Source: CBDCTM01 sp965222005 (GTDB lineage: Bacteria; Bacteroidota; Bacteroidia; Chitinophagales; Saprospiraceae). From it: a DNA stretch of 64,000 nucleotides. The position numbers and the translations under genes were made by a program. Where the stretch lies: contig OZ244935.1 in the NCBI GenBank assembly GCA_965222005.1, positions 620,001 through 684,000 of the forward strand, read 5' to 3'. The first letter of the stretch is position 1; each line of letters starts with the position of its first letter. Shown here one piece after another: positions 34,359 to 41,805 of the stretch. The notes below the pieces were generated by a model. That model worked only from the letters and a program-made list of their open reading frames with translations. It was not told the DNA's origin and did no database searches.

Positions 34359-35893
34359 TGGGCTTCCTTTTTCAAGGCTTGAATGGTAGAATAGGGAACA
34401 TCTTTGAGATCGAGGATCATAAAGCCATCGAGGGCATCGGAGAAGTTGGGATCTACATTGAAACTGATGAAGCGGGCATTTTGGCGGATGTATTGTTTGA
34501 GTAGGATAGGAATGCGAAAGTGATTGGGCTCAATGTCTTCAATAAACTGATCGAGCTGGCCGAGCTGGCCTTGCAGTTGATCGAGCAGCACATCGATATC
34601 CATTCTTTCCAGTTGAAGCTGAAAGGGCTTGCGGGGTTTGAGATAATCGGCAAGCTGATGATCAAAATAATACTTGCGCACGAAGGCAATGATGATGCTT
34701 TTTGATACTTCGGAGTAGTGTTTGCTGATGCTCAGGGGACCGTATAAATACCGATATTGCGGATTGCGCAGCAGGAAATACAAAATGCCGCGCCACAGCA
34801 AATAGAGTGGCAAGCGTTTCTTCTGATAGTCTTCCACTACAAAGGAACGCCCCAGTTCTACCGATTGCCGCATCACTTCAAAGAATGGTTTTTTGATTTT
34901 GAAGAGGCTGAAAATATAAAACCCTTCTACACCATATTGGTGAAAAATGTCATCCCCGCGCCCCATCCGGTAACCACCCACTACACGCCGCGCCTCCCGA
35001 TCCCAGATAAAGAGCTGCTCGTAATACAAGTCGAACTCGTCAAGATCAAAGCATTTGCCGGTGCCTTCACCAACCGCCCGGAAGGTAAGCTCTCTCAGCC
35101 GTCCGATCTCCTTAATGATATGGGGGATTTCAGTGGTTTTGGCAAGGAATACATCGTAATTGCCTTGTGAGCTGATCAGGTGGCGAAAGCTCAGTTTTTG
35201 TACATCAGCCTCCAAGAGCTCAGGCAACACTCCATCAATGAGGGCTTCGTGTGAGCCCTGCCTGCCCGGCTGCCGGTAGAATTTGTGGACCTCCAAAGCC
35301 GAACCGAGGGCATATATTTTAGATTGTACAAACCTTCGAAAACGGTCCGTGGGGCCCAATAGCTGCTGATCAGCGGGGCTGATCGGCAGGCCAATTCGAA
35401 TGCGTACACTATCCGCCGTATGCCCTTGGGTGGCCGTAGATTGGTATTCCAAATGTACAGGCACTATGGGCACTTGCAGCCCTTTGACCGCTTGGAACAG
35501 GAAGCGTAGCGCCTGTCGGGAAGGGAATCTCCACGGTTTGTTATCCAGATAATCAATACAAAAACCGATGCTGCAATCTTGCGCAATCACAGATCGAAAG
35601 ACATCCGCCTGGTCGAAAAGCTGAGTATTTGAACTGAATGAACGTTTGACGGATTCGTAGCGGTCGCGGTATGATAATTTGAGATCTGTGGCAGCAAAAA
35701 ATTTAAAGGAGCCCTTCGTGTTTTTAAAAATTTGCGTCAGCAGCCTGTCATCCGTACCAGGGTGAGCGCGGTTGGCAATAGCCACGAAGGGCCCTTTAGA
35801 GGGGATGCGCTTGCGCTCGGATTGGGCCAGCTCCACTAAAAGCTGCTTACCATTATGCAGCTCGATCGAAAATGCCGTATCTTTCAGGATCAT
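34355..35893 (-). CDS. Bifunctional OlsF-like acyltransferase (aminolipid synthesis)
   Basis: The 512-residue protein combines two parts. Residues 30-210 are acyltransferase-like, with PFVAIANRAHPGTDD containing HX4D (H44-D49) and PSRQALRF. Residues about 235-430 are GNAT/OlsB-like: ELTFRAVGEGTGKCFDLDEFDLYYEQLFIWDREARRVVGGYRMG, ELGRSFV and a long segment ending GPLSISKHY. This two-domain order is that described for OlsF, where the C-terminal domain N-acylates ornithine and the N-terminal domain adds the second fatty acid. About 80 C-terminal residues (430-512) are extra. It is first in a minus-strand operon with plsC, a hydrolase and rluF. The amino-acid head group (ornithine, glycine or other) is not predictable. 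Confidence 0.8.
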   Translation of the reverse strand: MILKDTAFSIELHNGKQLLVELAQSERKRIPSKGPFVAIANRAHPGTDDRLLTQIFKNTKGSFKFFAATDLKLSYRDRYESVKRSFSSNTQLFDQADVFRSVIAQDCSIGFCIDYLDNKPWRFPSRQALRFLFQAVKGLQVPIVPVHLEYQSTATQGHTADSVRIRIGLPISPADQQLLGPTDRFRRFVQSKIYALGSALEVHKFYRQPGRQGSHEALIDGVLPELLEADVQKLSFRHLISSQGNYDVFLAKTTEIPHIIKEIGRLRELTFRAVGEGTGKCFDLDEFDLYYEQLFIWDREARRVVGGYRMGRGDDIFHQYGVEGFYIFSLFKIKKPFFEVMRQSVELGRSFVVEDYQKKRLPLYLLWRGILYFLLRNPQYRYLYGPLSISKHYSEVSKSIIIAFVRKYYFDHQLADYLKPRKPFQLQLERMDIDVLLDQLQGQLGQLDQFIEDIEPNHFRIPILLKQYIRQNARFISFNVDPNFSDALDGFMILDLKDVPYSTIQALKKEAQ

Positions 35894-35897
35894 CCGG

Positions 35898-35905
35898 TAC
35901 TTTTG
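35898..35905 (+). promoter_or_regulatory. -7 promoter element of outer-membrane protein gene
   Basis: TACTTTTG matches TAnnTTTG perfectly and lies 31 bp upstream of the ATG at 35936, in the short divergent gap with the acyltransferase operon. Confidence 0.5.
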
Positions 35906-35935
35906 TAAGTTGCGACCTAAAACAGGTGATTTATA

Positions 35936-36592
35936 ATGATATCAAAACTACTCATTTTCATGCAACACTTCCTCACAAAATTGCCGGGAGTGGTATCTTG
36001 GAAGACAAATAGCATCATCTTTCAGATTACTTCGGTACTTGTACTATTAGGAGCTGATGCCCGATTTGGCTATACTCAGAGCGGAGCAATTCCCTCTTTT
36101 GTAGATGTGGACCTGGAGATGCAAGCCTACCCAACCGGGCTGATACCCGGACTGCGTTTGTCGCTACCCGCAGGCAAGCACGGCAGCCTGCACATGCGTG
36201 GCGGATACAATGTGGTGCAACATAGAGACCAGGGAGTGCATCAGGACGAGCGCGGCGGAGGTTTTGGTTTCAGCCTGGGGTATGATCGGTACTTTACTAA
36301 AAACTATACCGGCTGGCTGGCTGGTTTGCGTTGCGACCTTTGGTTCAATACAATTGATTGGAAGGGCAGTATCGGCCCGGTGGCAGTGGAGTCGGGAACG
36401 AGCAAAGTGACTGTGCTGCAGCCTACTGCCGGGATGGGTTATCAATGGAGCTTCGACCACGGCAATTGGCTGCTCGCGCCCGGCATCGCCTTTGGCTACG
36501 AAGTAAACATTGATACACGCGGCGAGCCAACCGGAGAGGGCGCCATCCTATTGCTGGGCTTGCGGCTGGGGCATCGGATATTGGTATATTGA
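35936..36592 (+). CDS. Predicted outer-membrane beta-barrel protein
   Basis: The 218-residue protein has an unusually long N-terminal region before a hydrophobic stretch (IIFQITSVLVLLGADARFGYTQS, about 27-49). The mature part has about eight amphipathic strands (GLIPGLRLSLPAGKHGSLHMRGGYNVV, GGFGFSLGYDRYFTKNYTGWLAGLRCDLWF, GAILLLGLRLGHRILVY), consistent with a small OmpA/OmpW-like barrel. No named family is recognised. It is divergent from the acyltransferase operon (42 bp), so it could be co-regulated with lipid changes, but nothing shows this. Confidence 0.7.
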   Translation: MISKLLIFMQHFLTKLPGVVSWKTNSIIFQITSVLVLLGADARFGYTQSGAIPSFVDVDLEMQAYPTGLIPGLRLSLPAGKHGSLHMRGGYNVVQHRDQGVHQDERGGGFGFSLGYDRYFTKNYTGWLAGLRCDLWFNTIDWKGSIGPVAVESGTSKVTVLQPTAGMGYQWSFDHGNWLLAPGIAFGYEVNIDTRGEPTGEGAILLLGLRLGHRILVY

Positions 36593-37038
36593 GAAAAGAG
36601 GAAGCGAAAATAAAAAATTTAACACTCTTCCAAAGAGCTGATAATCAATGAGTTATAGAAAATGTTTGGATTTGTTGTCAAATAATTTATGGAATTTAAC
36701 TCCTCACTGCGTCCTTATACCAGACGATCGTCCCGTTGAATTAGAAAAAGAGCTTTTCTTTGCGACAATGAGCTAAAGAAGAGACGGAAGGCTATTGGCC
36801 GTTCGTGTTTTTCAAAAGCTCGAAGTCGGCGGTGGTGGCTAGGGTGGGTCCCTCCCAGCCAAAGCCCCTGACTATAGGTTGATTAGTATGCACTAATATT
36901 TTATTTAGTTCATGTTGGCATTCTCACTAGAAAAATCAAACTATGAAACATGCATGATTAAATAGTCTTTAAACACACAAGGGAATGACTATTCAATCTT
37001 GCTAAGTTCCATGTGGTGTTAAATCCGACTAAGTCGTA
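36593..37038. other. 446-bp spacer with an IS110-end-like segment
   Basis: No gene is seen. It contains a 10-bp palindrome GACGATCGTC (36723-36732), a GC-rich partial hairpin near 36837-36860, and, at 36882-36989, a segment resembling the non-coding region upstream of the IS110-family transposase. Confidence 0.5.
36882..36989 (+). repeat. Diverged copy of IS110-type left-end segment
   Basis: This AT-rich stretch shares ordered blocks with 37915-38015: ATTAGTATG at the left edge, ATGAAAC in the middle and ACAAGGGAATGA at the right edge, with similar spacing. It may be a solo end left by an earlier insertion or recombination. Alignment by eye only. Confidence 0.45.
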
Positions 37039-37855
37039 CTAAGTAGAGTCCGAAAAAGTCGTATTAGTTTTTTGAGCTATCCAATCAAATGGCAGCTCAA
37101 GCTGTAAAGCGGGAAAACGAGCCAAGTGCTCTAAATTTCTCATAAGGGATTCAACGGTAATGCCTTTAATAGGCGTTTGATGAATCACAAGTTCTTTGTC
37201 ATTCTGGAACAAGAGTTGTTTTTTTCGATTACAAAAAGTAATGATCAACTGTTCTTTGGGTTTTACCTGTGGGATGTAATAGACCTGGCCACCTAAACAG
37301 ATGGTTCGATTGCCAGCTACTTTTCTATACCATTTGCCCTTGGCCAGGAAAGCCCAAACGCGACTCAAGCTGATCATCTGAGCTTCCCGATGGGGATGAT
37401 AAAAACGTCCAGAGTGCTTAGCCTGTGGATATTTTTTCAATGGCGGCAGATTATCAGTAGCGGTACTGGGAATAAATTCATTGAGCCTTTGGCGTCTTTT
37501 TTGACAGCACTCAAAGAGGTGTTCCCAGTTTTTGAACCCGTCTTTTCTCAGCAACACTTGGTTGAAAACGGTTTGGTGGGCTCTTTCCACGGTGCCTTGG
37601 TCCGTGGGCTGATTGACCCGACTAAAGCAAGGTTGAGCATGGCCTTAACTTGATCTTGCAAAGCTTTTGGAAAACTGCTCATCGCCCCAGTTTTGGGCCG
37701 ACCCATCGCTGAGTGTAACGAACCCCTTTTTTTAGGATCTGTCGCCACTTACGTACCGTATGAACAGATATTCCTAGCTGGGAGGCAATCTGAGGAGCTT
37801 TTACGCCTTCTTTTACCAGGTGCTTGATTTGATCCCTTTGTTCCAGACTTGTCAT
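37039..37855 (-). pseudogene. IS481-like transposase relic, core deleted and frameshifted
   Basis: Reading the minus strand from ATG 37855, a helix-turn-helix N-terminus is seen (QIKHLVKEGVKAPQIASQLG, then SVHTVRKW). At an A7 run (37727-37733) the frame must shift -1 to continue with KKRGSLHSAMGRPKTG. Around 37632-37645 the frame changes again, directly into RVNQPTDQGTVERAHQT, the region holding the third catalytic residue (E) of IS481-type DDE transposases, and continues in the 37039-37590 frame to the C-terminus. The first two catalytic aspartates and about 150 expected residues are missing, so the gene cannot be active. The last codons run through the left inverted repeat and use a stop in the flank. 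Confidence 0.8.
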
Positions 37856-37908
37856 TTGATCTTTTTTTGTCCCTCTTTTGGGCCAAAAGTTAATACGACT
37901 TTTTCGGA
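37049..37908 (-). mobile_element. IS481-like insertion sequence relic with 18-bp inverted repeats
   Basis: Perfect inverted repeats TCCGAAAAAGTCGTATTA lie at 37049-37066 and, in reverse complement, at 37891-37908. Between them is only the deleted transposase relic (860 bp total, shorter than an intact IS481 element). No target-site duplication is evident. The right repeat ends 7 bp before the apparent left end of the IS110 element. Confidence 0.75.
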
Positions 37909-37914
37909 TTATTT

Positions 37915-38054
37915 ATTAGTATGACTTAATAAGATTTAACAGTGGTCATAACTTAACATAAAAATAGACACATGAAACTCCGATGACTAAAAGATATAGA
38001 CAGACAAGGGAATGATTAAATTGGGAACCAAAAACATTAGATGAAAAACATTAG
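37915..38054 (+). ncRNA. Candidate bridge RNA region of IS110 element
   Basis: IS110-group elements express a structured bridge RNA from the non-coding left end that guides target and donor recognition. This 140-bp AT-rich segment lies exactly there and part of it is conserved in the diverged copy at 36882-36989. I could not verify a two-loop fold by eye, so this is a position-based inference. Confidence 0.35.
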
Positions 38055-38057
38055 ATG
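38030..38057 (+). repeat. 14-bp tandem duplication across the IS110 transposase start
   Basis: AAAAACATTAGATG occurs twice in succession. The second copy supplies the start codon at 38055; the first gives an ATG at 38041 that is out of frame and stops after five codons. Confidence 0.8.
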
Positions 38058-39319
38058 AAAAAGCAACAAATAATATTCGAACAAATAGTTGAGCGAGGCT
38101 GTGGGATAGATATCCACAAGAAGATACTTGTAGCAACGATACGAGGAACTGGCCTAGAAGAAGAAACGCGTAGTTATGATGCGTACACTAGCTCGATTGA
38201 GGAATTGCGAAATTGGTTGAAGAGCAATAATATTACTCATGTAGCAATGGAAAGCACTGGTGTATATTGGAAGCCTGTGTACAATATATTAGAGGAAGAA
38301 TTTGAGATACTGTTAGTTAATGCACGTCATATTAAGAATGTGCCAGGACAGAAAACGGACAAGAAAGATAGTAAGTGGATAACGAAGTTGTTACTTAGTG
38401 GATTGTTGAAAGGCAGCTTTGTGCCGCCGAAGGGGACACGCGAGTTACGAGATTTAACGCGTTATCGTCGTAAGATAGTTGGGACGATTTCCTCGGAAAA
38501 GAATCGAGTACAAAAAATATTAGAAGATGCCAATATTAAGCTATCCTGTGTGTTGAGTAATATGAGTGGAGCAGTAGCGACCAAAATAATTAAAGCGATG
38601 CTAGAAGGTCAAGAAGATATATCGGAGTTAGTGAATTTTCATCATGGCCGGATGAAAGCTAGTAAAGAAGAATTAGGATTAGCTCTGCAAGGCGCTTTAA
38701 GTGACCACCATCGTTTTATGCTGACAACAATACGAGATTCTATGGCAGAAAAAGAGGCATTATTAGAAAAGTTGGATGAACGAATCGAAGCCCAACTTAG
38801 AGCTAATGAAATGGAACTAGATGTTGAACTATTAGATAGTATACCGGGAGTAGGTAAGGATGGCGCAGCAGGAATAATAGCGGAGATAGGTAACAATATG
38901 GATCAATTTCCAACGGCTCAACATCTAGCTTCATGGGCAGGTATAAGCCCAGGAAGTAATGAAAGTGCAGGTAAAAAAAAAGTGGACGGATAACACATGG
39001 TAATAAATATTTGAGGACGCTACTGGTGCAATGTGCATGGGCAGCTACTCGAACCAAAGGTACTTATCTAAGAAGTAAATACGATAGTCTTGTAGGACGT
39101 AGAGGCAAGAAAAAGGCATTAATTGCAGTAGGACATAAGATCCTGATCGCCGCCTATTATATCATTCAAGACCAAGTAGCATACAAAGAATTAGGTAGTG
39201 ATTATTTAGACAACAAACGAAAAAATAAACAGATTCAGCATCATCTTAAACGACTTAAAGAGCTAGGTTTAGATGCCGAACAAATAAATCAAATTCAACA
39301 ATTAACAAAAGTTGCTTAA
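38055..39319 (+). CDS. IS110-family transposase, needs -1 frameshift at A9
   Basis: The first frame (38055-38993, 312 residues) has the RuvC-like DEDD domain: GCGIDIHKKILVATI, AMESTGVYW and KTDKKDSKWITKLL, then the C-terminal Tnp20 domain beginning LLDSIPGVGKDGAAGIIAEIG. At nine consecutive A residues (38973-38981) it runs into a stop after seven codons. The -1 frame continues SGRITHGNKYLRTLLVQCAWAATRTKGTYL to 39319, exactly the family's remaining part. Read through, the product is 421 residues, a normal IS110 length. The shift could be programmed slippage, RNA polymerase slippage or an inactivating indel. Catalytic residues on both sides look intact. Codon use is AT-richer than neighbours, consistent with mobility. 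Confidence 0.85.
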
Positions 39320-39518
39320 GGTCGTTTTTTACTGGAGGTTGAAATATCCTTATCAAATGAGGAAACCCCGTACATGAAACTGACTTTGAATGCTAAGCAC
39401 ACAAGAGTATCGCCAACCTTCGGGGGGAGCATGTAGATGAAATTTTAACTCTTAGTATTCGCAACTCTTTTTGCTTTTATTGAGCTAGATTCTAGCTCTT
39501 GTATAAAATTTTAAACAG

Positions 39519-40913
39519 ATGAAATATTCAATATCTTTTTCCTGCCTATTTATTGGCTGCCTGCTGGCTTTCACTGCCCATGCCACCCACAACCGGGCGG
39601 GCGAAATCACCTACAGACAAACGGATATTCTGACCATCGAAGTTACCATTACTACCTACACCAAAGCGAGCAGCCTGCCAGCCGAGAGGTGTAGTTTGCT
39701 TGTACAATGGGGGGATGGGAGCTCTGATTGGCTGTTCAGAGCCAATGGTTCCGACACCAATGGAGATGGCTGCCTGGAGGGTGAATTATTAGGCAACGAT
39801 TACAAACTGAACCACTACACGGGCACGCATATATATGCCAGTCAAAGTACCTATACGATTTCGATGACAGACCCCAATCGCAATGGAGGCATTCTGAATG
39901 TCAATCCGCCTAATTCTGACAACGTCCCTTTTTGTCTTTTCGTGGAAGTCTCAATTTCCAATCCAATGTTTTCAGGTTTTGATAGCTCGCCTGTGATGCT
40001 GGAGCCACCCATTGATTTTGGCTATGTAGGCCAAGTCTTTATGCACACCCCAAACGCCTTCGATATAGATGGAGACAGTATTTCCTATGAACTGGCAGTG
40101 CCTTGTATGGGCTCAATCCCTCAGGAAAATTATCTCTGGCCTACCGAGATTGGGGCAGGCGACGACAACACCCTTCAGCTCAATCCGATCACCGGGCTGC
40201 TTATTTGGGATGCTCCTCAGATAGCCGGTGAGTACGTGATTACGTATCTGATACACTCCTGGCGGCAAGGCACACATATCGGGAGTGTGATGAGAGATAT
40301 GCAAATTGTGGTTGAAGAAATGATGAATCTACCACCCAACATTCAGATTGAAAATTATTCCAATACGGATTTGATATCGGTAGAGGTGGGCGATACGGTG
40401 CGTTTGGAAATTGATGCCTCCGAATTTGACAGCGGCCAACAGCTTGCAATCAGCTCTTCTTGCGGCCTGTACGATTTCTTTTCAGAAACAGCTGATTATC
40501 AAATCATCGAATTAACAGAAAATAGCGGCCTTGCACGCTTTGAATGGATCGTGCGGGAAGAGCATCGCAGGGATGCTTCTTACCAATTGGTGGTGAAGGC
40601 CAAAGACAATTTTGGAGAAAGCGGATCGGCCGGTTTTGCTGTGCTGCGGTTGAAGGTGGCTGGGGTGTTGGATAGCCAATCAGAACCAACTCGGCTGCCA
40701 CAGCCCCTACTCTTTGCCAATCCTGTAACGGATGTTTTGCACCTGAGCCAGGTGGTTGAGCAGTTGCGTATCTTTGACACACAAGGCCGGCTACTGCTAG
40801 AAGATCGGCAAATTTCGAAAATCAACTGTAGCCGGTTATTGCCCGGCGTTTATTGGCTGGAAGCGGTATTTAGAAATAGAGAATCCTTCGTTTGGCAATT
40901 TTTGAAGCAATAA
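39519..40913 (+). CDS. T9SS surface protein with THNRAGE-type N-terminus
   Basis: The 464-residue product has a signal peptide (MKYSISFSCLFIGCLLAFTAHA) directly followed by THNRAGEITYRQ, the start shared by many giant Bacteroidota gliding-associated proteins. The next about 240 residues match that module: WGDGS, YTGTHIYAS, YTISMTDPNRNGGILNVNPPNSDNVPFC, then PNAFDIDGDSISYEL. In relatives hundreds more residues and a type B domain follow. Here the protein ends after about 130 residues with a type A-like sorting domain (PLLFANPVTDVLHLS ... LRIFDTQGRLL ... LLPGVYWLEA). It probably resides on the cell surface. It lies just downstream of the mobile-element cluster. Confidence 0.85.
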   Translation: MKYSISFSCLFIGCLLAFTAHATHNRAGEITYRQTDILTIEVTITTYTKASSLPAERCSLLVQWGDGSSDWLFRANGSDTNGDGCLEGELLGNDYKLNHYTGTHIYASQSTYTISMTDPNRNGGILNVNPPNSDNVPFCLFVEVSISNPMFSGFDSSPVMLEPPIDFGYVGQVFMHTPNAFDIDGDSISYELAVPCMGSIPQENYLWPTEIGAGDDNTLQLNPITGLLIWDAPQIAGEYVITYLIHSWRQGTHIGSVMRDMQIVVEEMMNLPPNIQIENYSNTDLISVEVGDTVRLEIDASEFDSGQQLAISSSCGLYDFFSETADYQIIELTENSGLARFEWIVREEHRRDASYQLVVKAKDNFGESGSAGFAVLRLKVAGVLDSQSEPTRLPQPLLFANPVTDVLHLSQVVEQLRIFDTQGRLLLEDRQISKINCSRLLPGVYWLEAVFRNRESFVWQFLKQ

Positions 40914-40982
40914 ATTCTTTAACACTTCCCTAAGCAAACAAAAGCGCCAATTTTCGTTAATATTGCTCATCGGTTATCAAAA

Positions 40983-41780
40983 TTGCTATCTGCCGTGCGC
41001 TCAAACAAGCTTTCACCCTTGCTATTGCTTCTCTTGCTCTCCAGCCTGCTGCTGCCAGCCTGCAAAAGCTCCAAAAGAGGAGACGGTGCCAAGCTCCGCA
41101 AAAAGAATAGCCGGGTACTGTTGAAAAAAATGGAAAGCAGGCTCATCTCTGCCGAATGGCTCAATGCCAAAGGGCGCATCAGCTACAAGGGCGATGACCT
41201 CTCGGTGCGGGTAAGCACCAACATCCGGCTGCGCCGCGACAGCGCCATCTGGATGAATGCCAAAAAACTGAGTATCGAAGCTGCCCGGGTGCTTATCACC
41301 CCCGATTCAATATTTATCCTCAATCGGCTGCACAGGGAATATGTAGCCGAAAGCTTTGAATACCTGGCCCGCCGCTACAGCCTGCCGGCAAGTTTTTCAG
41401 CCTTGCAGGACATCCTGCTGGGCAATCCCGTGTTGTTCGATAAAAACCAGGAACACCACGTCAGCGTAGAGGGAGAACAATACCAACTGAGTACTTCCCG
41501 GCACGATATTCATACCGATTACTGGCTCGACGGCTTCAGCTATTTGCTGGAATCAATGGCCTTTCTGGATGAACCCCATGACCGTAAGGTAGTGGTGGAC
41601 CTCACCGAGTATCGTCCCGTGGAAGGTGTCGGTAAATTTTCGTATGTTCGTAATCTGAAAATGAAAAGCCCCGATACCGGTTCGGTAAACGTGGAAATGA
41701 AATTCTCGAAAATTGAACTCGATCGCCCCGCGAACATGCCTTTCAGCATCCCTTCCAGCTATACCCGGATGGCCTACTGA
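40983..41780 (+). CDS. DUF4292 lipoprotein (LolA-like)
   Basis: The 265-residue lipoprotein starts at a TTG (40983) with SPLLLLLLLSSLLLPACKSSKR, lipobox LPAC. The mature part matches DUF4292: WLNAKGRISYKGDDLSVRVSTNIRLRRDSAIWMNAKKLSIEAARVLITPDSIFILNRLHREYVAESFEYLARRYSLP and a C-terminal FSKIELDRPANMPFSIPSSYTRM. The family shares the LolA/LppX half-barrel that binds lipids. It is habitually found immediately before a LytM/EnvC-like gene in Bacteroidota, as here, suggesting a joint envelope role. There is no ATG start in good position, hence the TTG call. Confidence 0.87.
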   Translation: MLSAVRSNKLSPLLLLLLLSSLLLPACKSSKRGDGAKLRKKNSRVLLKKMESRLISAEWLNAKGRISYKGDDLSVRVSTNIRLRRDSAIWMNAKKLSIEAARVLITPDSIFILNRLHREYVAESFEYLARRYSLPASFSALQDILLGNPVLFDKNQEHHVSVEGEQYQLSTSRHDIHTDYWLDGFSYLLESMAFLDEPHDRKVVVDLTEYRPVEGVGKFSYVRNLKMKSPDTGSVNVEMKFSKIELDRPANMPFSIPSSYTRMAY

Positions 41781-41805
41781 CCAGCTCTGCTGTCTTGCCA
41801 AATCG

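Larger units (their letters stand above)
37915..39458 (+). mobile_element. IS110-family insertion element, ends uncertain
   Basis: The left edge is inferred from the point where similarity to the second copy (36882) begins. TTAGTAT occurs at both proposed edges (37916-37922 and 39452-39458), which would fit a short core duplicated by an IS110 recombinase; there are no terminal inverted repeats, as expected for the group. About 140 bp before and 130 bp after the transposase are non-coding. A motif similar to the left-end blocks (ATGAAACT ... ACACAAGAG) recurs at about 39373-39406. The right end is a guess. Confidence 0.5.

Noticed and set aside
36593..39518. A defence island or phage remnant around the mobile elements
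   Set aside because: Only insertion-sequence parts are present; no restriction, toxin-antitoxin, integrase or phage structural gene is visible.
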